Source of the DNA: Hyphochytrium catenoides
Lineage: Eukaryota > Sar > Hyphochytriomycetes > Hyphochytriales > Hyphochytriaceae
Assembly: GCA_900088475.1 (NCBI GenBank)
Contig: FLMG01004041.1
Span: 1 to 33,155 of the forward strand
DNA length: 33,155 nucleotides
Direction: 5' to 3'
The translations under genes were made by a program, and so were the position numbers. Positions 20,758 to 30,490 of the stretch are shown piece by piece; the stretch's first letter is position 1; each line of letters begins with the position of its first letter. The notes under the pieces were generated by a model. That model saw only the letters and a program-made list of their open reading frames with translations, was not told the DNA's origin and did not search any database.

Positions 20758-21830
20758 ATGACTACGGGTGTGCATGGAGCCAATTTTGAACGTGTGGAAC
20801 GCTATTTGTTTACCCCTAACTCTGATTATGAAGAAGCGGTTGAGGTGGTGATACGAGAGGTGAGCTACAGTCATCAAACCACTTCCATGCCGCACCCCTT
20901 TTCGCATTTTAAAGACAATTTCTCTTCCAGGACCTATCAGGAGATCAGTTTGGGCTCTTTGTATGGCCCAGCGGCCATGTCCTTGCACATTACATCTGGA
21001 GTCAGAAGAGTGCCTTTGCGGGAAAGACTGTCGTAGAGCTCGGTGCTGGTGCCGCTCTACCAAGCCTGCTGTGTGCCAAGCTAGGGTGCGAGGTGCAGTC
21101 GATAGGGCATTTGGGACCACTGGAAGTTCATTTTATTCAATCTTTCCGTTCTTCTGCAGGTAACCATTACTGACCAGCCTTCGGAACTTCTCTTGAGCAA
21201 CATTCGAGCTTCAGTCCAACTGAACGCGCTTGATGAGTTCTGTTCCGTGGTACTAACTTCAAAAAACTCTGACGTGACGAGATTCTTAACAACACTAAGG
21301 CCATGCTTCTAACCGCAGCATCCTCTATCTTGGGGCTGGTTTACTGAGGACATCTTCACAATATGCTCCAAAGCGCCAGAAATCATACTGGCCTCGGACT
21401 GCTTTTATAATTCTGAAGGTGCAACAAAGATGTTGCCTATCTTGCTTTTGTTACTGATAGCATCTGACTGCACCGTCGCCGTTATAACAGACTTTGAGGA
21501 TGTTATTGCAACGATATACTTTCTCTTGAATAATTCGACTGGCAAACGCGCCAAGTGCTACGTAACTTACCACGAAAGGAGGTGAGGTTTCTCCGCGGCA
21601 ACAGCTCTTGAAACCAGGCACTAACATGAAAGCTTTTCCCCAAAAGCTCAAACCGGTCGATTGGTAGCTTACTGACAAAATGGCGACTAGATGCATTGGT
21701 GGTACCCCTCGAGGCATTCATCCCCGAGGAAGCTTTCCTCACTTCATTTCTGAGTATCTCCATGATGGAGCTTAGTCTAACATCCACAGCCGCAAAGGGA
21801 TCACCAGGCGGTGTTACACATAAATATTAG
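20758..21830 (+). CDS. METTL23-like (family 16) protein methyltransferase
   Basis: Seven-beta-strand, SAM-dependent methyltransferase; human METTL23 is reported to act on histone H3 arginine. Six exons: 20758-20859, 20931-21092, 21160-21249, 21319-21418, 21491-21581, 21668-21830; 235 residues, slightly longer than METTL23. Key matches are FVWPSGHVLAHYIW, SAM motif I TVVELGAGAALPSLLCAKLG (67-86), VTITDQPSELLLSNI, SWGWFTEDIF, EIILASDCFYN (post-II), DFEDVIATIYFLL, and a last exon LLTKWRLDALVVPLEAF matching the METTL23 C-terminal part. The end of exon 3 could instead be 21246, also in phase. The last intron could be read with a slightly earlier acceptor. It ends 37 bp from the convergent membrane-protein gene. 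Confidence 0.88.
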
Positions 21831-21867
21831 ATGAAGGCAAAGGCCCGGTTATTCCCCTTTCCTCAAC

Positions 21868-22727
21868 CTATGCCTGGGAGCGTACAGGAGGAATAACGTG
21901 CCGCGAGCCCAGCGGATGCGGTCGCTTGTTTCTTCGGCGTCGCGATTGATCTCGGGTAGCCACCTTACTCTCTGGGCGAGCACCATCTGCAGCGGAAGTT
22001 GGATTAGACTGTGGGGTGGAAGTAGAAGACAGAGACTTGGCTTGCTCTTCCCATCGTTCCTTGACTTCCTTAGGAATAAGCCCACAAATTGGGTCGTAAA
22101 CCAGCCAGTCGTCAGGCCTCGCGGCAGTAGCATTGGTACCACGTGTTCTGGCATGACTTGTCTCACTTAGTGACGGCTCTGATGCCGATCGAGAGGGGGC
22201 CTTCAGAGAAGGATTCGCGATGAACTGTCTCCTATTTGGTGACCTTTGGTTAAGCTGGGGTGACGAAGTTTGTTGTTGCAACTTCGTTCGTTGATGACAA
22301 ACCGTACCGTCGACCGGCTCTAGATCAGGAACTTCCCCTTCAGCGCCTTCACTTTCCCTGTCCATTTAACAGCCATGATTAGCCCCGAACAATACGCCTC
22401 TCGACCTAGACTTGGACCTCTCACTTACCGAATTGTTCCGAATCCTGCGCTAAGTAGTAGGTCAGCCGCTGTCTCAAAGCCTAGGCCATCGAGAATGACT
22501 ACTAGCCATCGCCTACCATACCAGCTAATAAGAAGCAAACCGGCCGTACTTGCGAAACCAGCTGGGTTACGCTGGAGCCATGTTGCCGGAACCATAATCA
22601 CAGGGTGCTCTTGCAGAAGGGCATAAAGGTCTTTGCGGTCATTGGCATAGAGCTGTTGGGCAAGATCATAGCCGACCTTCATGAGCAGCAGTAGGACTGC
22701 CAGCTGAATCATGCCGGAGACAGTCAT
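21868..22727 (-). CDS. Unrecognised small membrane protein, two exons
   Basis: I do not recognise this family. Exons 22727-22429 and 22357-21868 join in phase 2 across a 71-bp GT-AG intron and give 262 residues. Residues about 5-27 (MIQLAVLLLLMKVGYDLAQQ) form a likely signal anchor or first membrane helix; a second hydrophobic stretch (FASTAGLLLISWYGRRWLVV) falls near 59-78, followed by a Gly/Leu-rich segment. The rest is Ser/Pro/Gln-rich and probably disordered, except for one compact motif, DDWLVYDPICGLIPKEVKER (about 183-202). The end is strongly basic (RRRRNKRPH). The intron phase, a clean ATG and the absence of stops in both exons support a real gene. It could be lineage-specific. Confidence 0.6.
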
Positions 22728-23708
22728 TATCTCCCAGGTTAATCCGTCAAATTGTATGTGGCCGAGGTGCGTGCTTCATTAACCTACGGCTGAATAACTG
22801 CAACGAGTCCTCGACACCCAATTAGGGATCCCACATTCCGTTTCGTTGGACTACTCCTTGTCCTTGTAACTATTCATGAGTGAGCTTATTTGTTGGTCGT
22901 TGTCATAGGGAGCAAACACAACGTGACGAGCCTCAAACAATCGGTGGTGCGCGAAACGATAGTGCTTATGTTGGGCGAAGGAAAGGAAGCGATCGGAGAA
23001 GACGAACCTGAGATGAAGATTTGGCGAATGAGCAGTGGAGAGTCAGAGCGCTGCTGATGTGTGAGTCGTGAGTTGAGTCTGACAAGGCCGACGGGCAGGC
23101 AGCAGAGCTGGAAACTGGAAGAGGACAGAGCAGACGAGCTTTATCACTGCAAAGCAGGAACGCAGCCTCAACAGCAGCAACAGACCTACCTCCACAGCAC
23201 CCTCGGGCATAGCATATTTCAGGAATAGATGCAGTATATATGGTCGTATTAGGAAATGGCTATGTCTCCTATTCGAAACTACTCCTCTGTGGCTGCAAAT
23301 TACCCCAAGTCGGACTTCCCAAGCACAGCTCCTACGGTGCCCGTGTCCGAGAAGAGGGTACCCTGCTTTCTTGGGGTTCTCATTCGTGTGTGTGTTTTAC
23401 TGGTATACTTGTGCATATTTACTTATCAAAGTACATAGTCCTTTGTACTTATGGACTTGTACTTGGTCTGTGGATGAAGAGTGTAACCCGAACCGCCAGC
23501 GCCGACATGAGAACTCCGTCGGCATCATCGCCTTCTGGGGTGCTATGGCCTGTTATTGGTGATGGAGGGAGCGATGAGAGAGGAGGCGACGGCAGCTTCC
23601 AAGAGCGCAACGCGGAGCAAGCTCACACCGTGGCGGGCTCCGAGGGTCAGATGGCTTGCGGGACAGGTGCTGAATAGCGTGGAGAGGAAGGGATCATTGT
23701 ACCTCAAA
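22728..23708. other. Divergent intergenic region
   Basis: 0.98 kb between the membrane-protein start and the ketoacyl synthase ATG. Overlapping plus-strand open frames (23240-23677 and from 23556) include one continuous with the synthase frame (MVMEGAMREEATAASK...), so a longer N terminus is formally possible. A TATATATGG sequence lies at 23232-23241. Nothing else was identified. Confidence 0.4.
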
Positions 23709-26021
23709 ATGAGTCATCGAAGCCTCCTGGGTTCTGTTTGGCGCCCAATGGCAAGACGTCGGCTTGGCAGACAGCGCTTGATGAGTTCTTATCGATTCCT
23801 TGGTTCTGCTGCGAGTGGAAGGTTTGCTCCACCACCTCTAGCGCCAACTCGTAGAGTTGTCGTGACAGGTTAGCAGGAACATCAATTGAAAGTAGGTCGC
23901 TGTTTGTTTTACCCAGACCCCACCCTCGGTTTTGCTATTGTAGGTATGGGCCTTGTGTCGCCTTTAGGCATTGGTGTTCAGCGGTCATGGGAGCGGCTAA
24001 TCAACGGCGACTGCGGGATTCAGGTAAAGAGAAAGTAAGACAATTTGCACCTGCTTCACCGCCCAATCTAAGTGATCTCGCCTATTAGGCTATCGAGAGC
24101 TTCGACTGCAGTTTTCTGCCGTCGCAGGTGGCAGCCCAGGTTCCGTGGGGGGATGCAGAAGGCTCGTTTCGCTTAGAAGACTGGGTTGATGCAAAGGATA
24201 AGCGCACCCAGGATGTCCGCTTCATAGCCTATGCCATCGCTGCGGGTCAGTTGCTTTAGCCCACGACTGATTTCCTTCCCTTAGGCGCTAAGGTTCCCGT
24301 TCATTCCCCTTACAGCTACGGAGGCACTCAAAGACGCTCGTTGGCATCCAAGGACAGAAGAGGAACAGATCAGAAGTGTACGTCTTGACGTAGTTGGGGC
24401 ATTCAGCTCGTTCAACGGGCTGGCTCTCTGTCGAGTCTAACCTTCTGTCCATCAATAGGGGGTAGCAGTCGGTTCAGGAATGGGAAGCCTACAAGATATT
24501 GTGGACGTGGGTCGGCTGTTTGCAGAACCAAGGCAGGTAAGCAAAGCTGCACCAGTAACGTGAACATGAGGCTAACCCTGGCAATTCTAGGGCTACCGGA
24601 AACTCAGCCCTTTCTTCATCCCTCGAGTGCTAATAAACTTGGCAGCGGGGAACATTAGCATCAAGTTTGGTCTAAAGGTTAACCTTTCTGCCTGATTAAG
24701 CCTGTGTCTGGCTGCCCTAACCGAGAGAGCTTCAGGGCCCAAATCACTCCTGCGTCACAGCATGTGCCACTGGCGCTCACAGCATTGGTGATGCTTTTCG
24801 GTTTATTAGACATGGTGGTAGGTAGCTTCCTCCGTGTATTGCTGTCTAAATCGTAGAAACTTACGTTCGACGAAGACGCCGATGTTATGGTGGCAGGCGG
24901 CACAGAAGCTAGCATTAATGCTGTTTCTTTGGCTGGATTCTGCCGTCTGAAAGCGCTGGCGACTAAGGTAAAGCGAGTTCCTATTTTCGTGTTTAGTGGC
25001 TAGATCAATGGACTCACTGCGTGCCACACTAGTTCAATGCTAACGCGACAGCGTCTTCAAGGCCCTTTGACCGGCACCGGGAAGGTTTCGTAATGGGCGA
25101 GGGCGCCGGCATAATTGTCCTTGAGGTGTAACTTGGAACTTATAGGGCTGCTGGAGTAACACCATGAACTTATAGGGCTGTGCCCATTCCTTTCTTAATG
25201 CTCTGGCATCCTGCTACTTAGGAATACGAACACGCAAAGTCTAGAGGGGCAAGAATATACGCGGAGGTGCGCGGATATGGTCTCAGCGGGGACGCCTACC
25301 ATATAACCCAACCTGAGGGTGGTGGTGCCAGGCGGTGAGCGTCTTGTCCTGTCTTGCTCTCTGTCAAGGGCTAGGCCGTTACTCAGGACTTTCTAGGGCT
25401 ATGCAAGCAGCAATCTCGACCTCTGGCTTGTCGTTGTCGGATATTGACTACATCAACGCTCATGCGACTTCAACACCCCTGGGCGATAAAATGGAGGCTG
25501 CTGCTATTGCAGAGCTTTTCGGTATGATAGTCTTCTCTTCTCTGACGTTCACCTGATTATGGCCGCTGACAGATCATTTTACTTATTTTGCAGGCGAGCA
25601 TGCTAAGGATCTACTAGTTTCCTCGACGAAGGTAGCCACTATCATTGAGAGTACTTAACCGTCCGCCTCCTACTCATACGGCTGATGTAGGGCGCCGTGG
25701 GGCATCTGCTAGGTGCTGCTGGGGCAGCAGAGGCCATATTCACCATAAAGGCAATTGAAGAGGTACGTATGGGCATTTTTCAAAAGCACACCTCCGCCTT
25801 TACAAGGATGGATGACTCTAGAAGAAACTGTGATGACTCACGTTGATGCTCAGGGTATTGCACCGCCTACACTGAACCTGCACAATCCGGACACTGGAGT
25901 AGAGCTAGATTACGTACCACTGGAGTCCAAGAAGCGGCTTATCAGAGCTGCTCTAAGCAACTCGTTTGGTTTTGGAGGCACCAACTCTAGTCTCCTCTTC
26001 TCATGTCCGCCAGAGCAGTAG
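23709..26021 (+). CDS. Beta-ketoacyl-ACP synthase II (FabF/OXSM type), probably mitochondrial
   Basis: Condensing enzyme that elongates acyl-ACP with malonyl-ACP in type II fatty-acid synthesis. Fourteen exons: 23709-23868, 23944-24023, 24089-24245, 24316-24377, 24459-24536, 24591-24677, 24736-24817, 24876-24967, 25033-25125, 25222-25334, 25397-25521, 25594-25631, 25691-25762, 25854-26021; 468 residues. The catalytic triad is C218 ([12 protein letters not shown]), H357 ([12 protein letters not shown]) and H394 ([14 protein letters not shown]), with the C-terminal gate NSFGFGGTN. Residues 1-48 are rich in Arg and Ser, lack acidic residues and look like a mitochondrial presequence before the core start [16 protein letters not shown] plastid location is less likely, since no signal peptide is seen, but the start could lie upstream. 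It converges on CDC45 with a 99-bp gap. Confidence 0.95.
25136..25180. repeat. 15-bp direct repeat inside a ketoacyl synthase intron
   Basis: gaacttatagggctg occurs at 25136-25150 and again at 25166-25180 within intron 9 (25126-25221). It is probably a small local duplication. Confidence 0.8.
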
Positions 26022-26120
26022 AATGACTGACAAGGTGGCCCAAGCTGAGTGCCCATCCTGCAAAGGACTATGGGCCTAGAGAAAACTGAGGCTCCACATA
26101 GCAGTACACATTTATTGTTA

Positions 26121-29100
26121 CTAGGCATCAAGGGTATTATGCAAGGATTCAATGAATCTGAAAATATCGTCCTTCGGGATGGTGATAACTGCCGTCTCAA
26201 ACCCCTCATTGACCGAGGGCGCGTCAATCTCCTCTGCTGCTAGTGCAAAGGCTATACCAAATTTACTGAAAAGAGGGGAGCATTAGTCAGTGGGCAATCA
26301 ATCAGGGTCTTCGGTGGCAAGTGCAAAGGCTGTATCAAGGATACTGAAAGCAGGAGAGCCTTACTCAGTGGCTCCAAGAACGAAAGGGAAAGGATAAGGG
26401 CCCAGCAGCGGCAACTCAAAGCACTTACTTCTTAACCACGTCACCGTAATTTTCTGGGCACATTGTTGCCACAGCTGTGTAGGCTCCAGTCTTTTCATTG
26501 AGGCTGAGAAGGACAAGTGGCAAAGCCTGCTTGCCTATCCAGCGTTTTGACTCCTTCAGACAGGAAGAAGTCAATGATGCTTCGCGCTATTGGAGAAGTG
26601 AAAAAAGCTACTTACCCTATGAACATCAATAAGAAAAAGTGCCAAAGAAGATAGAGTCGCAGGGTAGGAAAATATCCGCTCGTCTTCATCCGCCACAACC
26701 TACGCTCAGCTTAGTACACGAGTAGCGGACTGATGGTGACAACAAGCTGTATAATACCTGGAGGATGGCGTAGCGAAAGTGCTTTGCCCTGGTTATCGAT
26801 CGCTTTTCCATGATGCTCACAGCTTGTCGGACTACGGCCTGCTGAAGCCTCATACTTTCCTGGATACCGTCACCGAGTAAATCGGTATTTGTGTTCTTAC
26901 TGCAAGAGCGTTTTGAGAGAATCCAATGATGGTAACCAAGGGTATGTTTAGTTCAGTAGCGGGAGCCGGGAAAAGAAAGGATCCTGAAGTTCAAGCACAG
27001 CTGCCCAAACCTTGATGTGGCCGAGTACGCTAGGAACCATCGGTCCTTTGATGTGAACTGAGGGCCATCTGGAGCATCTGGGCCGTTCCCAGAATTAGCT
27101 CCATCTTCAGACGACGAATAGCGAGAAAGCAGCTTCGCAGAGGCGCGAAGCAGAGACGATAGTGCGTATGCCGCATCTGAAGCCGAGAGAGATTGCTTGA
27201 ACCCTAGGAACATTTGTACCCACGTTAGTCAAGTATCATGAAGCGGTGGAGTCCCTCCCCAAAATACTATCGACTTACCGTAGGTTCTTCTAAAGGAGCC
27301 GTAGAAGAGCTCGGTTAAACCATAAGCCTCACTGGCTTCAGACAGCTTCAACCGTAGCTTACTGCGAAGGTCACTACTCATGAAGGTAAACCTAGCAGGG
27401 AATCAGCGCCAGATGTCATACTTAATCAAGGGGAGAGAGCTGCTGTACTCACTTCTGTTGACATTCTCTTAGAGACAGACCCATTCTGGCTAGCATAGTC
27501 TCCAGCTTCGTTCGACCTACAATAAAGAGAGAGTGGGCAAGGGTAGTTGCGCCTTCAGGCGGTGAACAAAGGTCCATCTCACCTGCCGCTCTCCAAATCT
27601 CCAGTTTGGCGGCAACATAGTTGGAGTGATACATACTCTCATACAGTGACCAATGACGGTACAGCATCAAGCGGTATTCGAGCTCAAAGTGGAGTTTGCC
27701 ATTCTCAGCTGCACCGATTCGGGGTTATAAATGGAAAAAAACGCTTTAGCTGATCGGAGTGCTCACCTGTGGGTACCGAAGCCCCGTCCTCTAGGACAAA
27801 AGTAGCAGCAGAATCGCTGTTCTTGTGAATAACCTTGAGATAAGTTACGGAAATCAGTGATTGCTGGAATATTCCTTGCTATAGCTACTTGTACCTCTTG
27901 CTGCAAGACCTCGACGTGAGAGTTGTAGCTATCAGTGTCCATGTGCTGCGTAACGTAGTGACTTGTCAAGCCGACAATTGCCATCCAGAGATAGTTATTC
28001 GTGTCTCGGTTAAGCTGCTGTGAGAGCTCGTACATTAGACACGATGACGGACTTCCAAGAAAATTGCCACTATAATATTCTCGGATTTGTCTACGACGCT
28101 TTTTCCTGCGCATAGAATCGCAGCAAGGAGGTGAGTTCACTGTATGTCGGTCCCCGATGAGAGTTCTGAACTCACAGGGACGTGGTCTTGTCGCCGCGTC
28201 TTAGACGTCGACGTTTAACGCTTGGCTCTTCACCGTCTTCAGGTTCGAGGATGTCCTCTTCCTCACTGTCAAAACAAAGGGAATCAATGCAAACCGAGGC
28301 GCCATAGAGCAGAAGGAGTGATTGACTGTCGCTTTTTTTATGTAAAGAAGACAGCGACTCACCTCGCTTTATCTTTTACACGAGCTTCCGCTGGCAGACT
28401 CTCCCCACCACCGCCTACAGGTTTATCCACGCTATCCGTGTGTCTGGTGCTTCCTTCTGAAGTGCATGGTATTTCTGAGTACCTGCGGAATGCTGCAACC
28501 AGTAGTAAGGACAAACCTGCATCACCCTCGATATTAGTGCTTCTCTCATCCGTATTCCGCAAACCCATTTGGTTCTCTTGATCTTCGGGTCCATCGCTAG
28601 CTTCTTGTCCAGTTTCGTTGTCCCTGCTTCTGCTACGCTCAGGCTCAAATTCTTTCTCGCTACCATCCTCGTCGCTATCTTCAAGAGGATCACCCATTTC
28701 GACTCCTTTCTCATCTTCACTGTCAGACCCGGAACCATCGGCCTCATCGTCATCAGAGCCCATGAGGTTATCGTCTTCCGAGTCGTAGTCGCTTGGAATA
28801 TCTTTCCCAACCTTGAGGATGCCGTCATCTATAACTATGATCTTGGAGTGCAAGGTAAGTACGTGACGTGATAAGATTAGGGCCTGCGGGTGTTAGCATC
28901 CCAAACGGCTTACCTGTTTCTTATCATGGACATTGGCGAGGTGGACGGGGCGATGGCTGTCAATGACAAAGCAAAGCAGATCTTCTGGCAACCCAACAAA
29001 TTTTCTCAGGTCGATCATTGCTCCACAATTTACAAAGATTACACTCCGTAGCTCAAGGCTGGATTGCAACCTTTCCTCTACAGATGCTTTAAGTTCCTTA

Positions 29101-29340
29101 TAGTTGCAGACGGGAACTAATGAATAGCTTATCAGCTCTACACGGAACAGCGACTGTGCATGGGTTAGGGCGGTCAGTTGGGGTCGTCATAGGCTAAAGG
29201 TGTACCGTTAAAATTCTGCAGGCACAAAGGGAATCCGGATCGCCTGCAACAAGCAGAAGAACGGTTGTTCCTCCTGCAGCTGCATTTTTCCGAATACGGT
29301 CGAACGCCACTGAAAGCTGATCTCGCGGCCAAAGAACCAT
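26121..29340 (-). CDS. CDC45: CDC45 replication factor (CMG helicase subunit)
   Basis: CDC45 joins MCM2-7 and GINS to form the replicative helicase. Fourteen exons: 29340-29206, 29153-28914, 28841-28363, 28265-28176, 28105-27895, 27833-27767, 27708-27583, 27516-27453, 27391-27279, 27203-27011, 26899-26758, 26699-26616, 26553-26429, 26265-26121; 737 residues (human 566). The N-terminal RecJ/DHH-like strand VLLLVAGDPDSLCACRILT is followed by IFVNCGAMIDLRKF and VIDSHRPVHLANVHD. A long Asp/Glu/Ser-rich insert, mostly in exon 3, precedes the basic KRRRQIREYYS. Then come YLWMAIVGLTSHYV, LMLYRHWSLYESM, MGLSLRECQQKF, GFKQSLSASDAAYA, and a C terminus ending DIFRFIESLHNTLDA. The length excess is mainly the acidic insert. 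A diverged tandem copy of the last intron's 3' end and the start of exon 14 lies inside that intron. Confidence 0.96.
26229..26370. repeat. Tandem duplication of a splice acceptor plus exon start (2 x 64 bp)
   Basis: Copy 1 is 26229-26292 and copy 2 is 26307-26370, with a 78-bp period. By hand alignment 48 of 64 positions agree without gaps, covering the presumed branch region, the pyrimidine tract, the AG and the first codons of the last exon. Confidence 0.8.
26298..26343 (-). other. Alternative or relic last exon of CDC45
   Basis: Within the last CDC45 intron, an acceptor (TTTCAG at 26344-26349, reading minus) is followed by a 46-nt segment. It splices in phase from exon 13 and adds 15 residues, including TAFALATED, before TGA. 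It mirrors the true exon 14 start (GIAFALAAEE). Use of this exon would truncate the conserved C terminus by more than 30 residues. Confidence 0.5.
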
Positions 29341-30306
29341 GCTTTGGACAATGACAGAGGTCCCTGTGCGATGGGGACCGAACGTCGGTAGGCAGGAGCC
29401 AGGAGGGGCGAAGGGAAAGAGTAGATAAGCACGCCTGGAGGAGTAGTTCTTTACGGCGCCAGTTTCAGGGTCTTGACTGTTATCGGGAGAGCAGATCCGT
29501 CGACATACGAGTAGCTTGATTCTACACAAGCTCTATTGAGACTGCCCAGTTCCTGTTGAGCTCAGCTTCTCAACGAACAAGTAAGCATAAGCAGTCGTGG
29601 ATGAGACTCGAGCTCTGCCTGTCTTCTTCTTGGGGCTCCTGAAGTGCTAGCAGGCATGATAATGTGCAGACCTTGGCGCCAAAGGGCCTGCCAGTTCGTT
29701 TCATAGCACTGAACTCAAAAATACCGCGAAAGATGGAATGACCCTGTGACTGCTAACCGCTAGAGCCACGGTCAGTGAACAGCCAGAGGCCGTCATACGA
29801 GGTCGTCGTTGGCGTGTTTCGCCCTACAAAGTTAGGTCAGGCTTCCTACTACTGTCTGGGATCCCCTCAAACTTCCTTGTTGGGATCATTCATTGCATTG
29901 TCATTGTTGCGGTGTCATCATGAGTCTTGGATCGATAATCTCATCGTCATTTATTGGCTCTGAAGCCTCTGCTTGGTTGTACTTGTATTAGAATTACATT
30001 ATGAAGTCTCTGCTTTATTAGAATTACATTATAGCTCGCCGTGGAATGGAGTGCCTATTACTTGGCCTCTAGTCTGTTCTACCGATCTGTAGAACGCTTG
30101 GTACTACTATGCAGGGTTCCCTACTACCATTATTATTTGCTGGCGGCTGTTCATTCTTTCACATCTGCTGACCGTCTCCTCCTCCTCCTACCTCCTCCCC
30201 CTTTTCTTCTATCTCTCTGACCTTTCTCCTCTTCATAAGCTTTCTCCATATCTCCTTTTTTCGGTGTTAAGGGGTGATTTTTAATGACTACTACTACTGA
30301 TAACTA
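29341..30306. other. CDC45 5' region and gene-free DNA
   Basis: About 0.97 kb upstream of CDC45. The CDC45 frame stays open upstream of its ATG to about 29529 (ATG there), but that part does not resemble any CDC45 N terminus. An imperfect direct repeat lies at 29960-30032 and a C/T-rich stretch at about 30176-30260. No gene was recognised. Confidence 0.45.
29960..30033. repeat. Imperfect direct repeat
   Basis: tgaagcctctgctt ... tattagaattacattat (29960-30002) is followed directly by tgaagtctctgctttattagaattacattat. The second copy lacks an 11-base block (ggttgtacttg), so it is either a slipped duplication or the first copy gained an insertion. Confidence 0.8.
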
Positions 30307-30490
30307 AGAAGAAGCAAAAGGAAGGAAGAAGAAGAAAAGGAGGAGAAGAAGTCGAAGAAGGAGAAGGGGAAGAAGAAGAGGACGAAGGAGGAGGGGAAGA
30401 AGAAGAGGACGAAGGAGGAGGAGGGGAAGAAGAAGAGACGAAGGAGAGGAAGAAGAAGGAGAAGAAGAAGAAGAGAAGCGGAGACGAGAG
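30307..30490 (+). repeat. GAA/GGA polypurine tract with 27-30 bp internal repeats
   Basis: About 185 bp that is almost entirely A and G on the plus strand. The unit ggggaagaagaagaggacga begins at 30366 and 30393 and, shortened, at 30423. It is preceded at about 30176-30260 by a C/T-rich stretch, so the strand bias switches. It lies immediately beyond the 3' end of the retroelement relic on the minus strand. Confidence 0.9.

Noticed and set aside
23240-23677. 145-codon plus-strand open frame upstream of the ketoacyl synthase
   Set aside because: It is in a different frame from the synthase start, has no family resemblance and lies in the expected promoter and 5' leader.
29194-29529. Longer CDC45 N terminus beginning at 29529
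   Set aside because: CDC45 proteins begin shortly before the VLLLVAGDPD strand; the extra 63 residues resemble no CDC45 and the ATG at 29340 fits the family.
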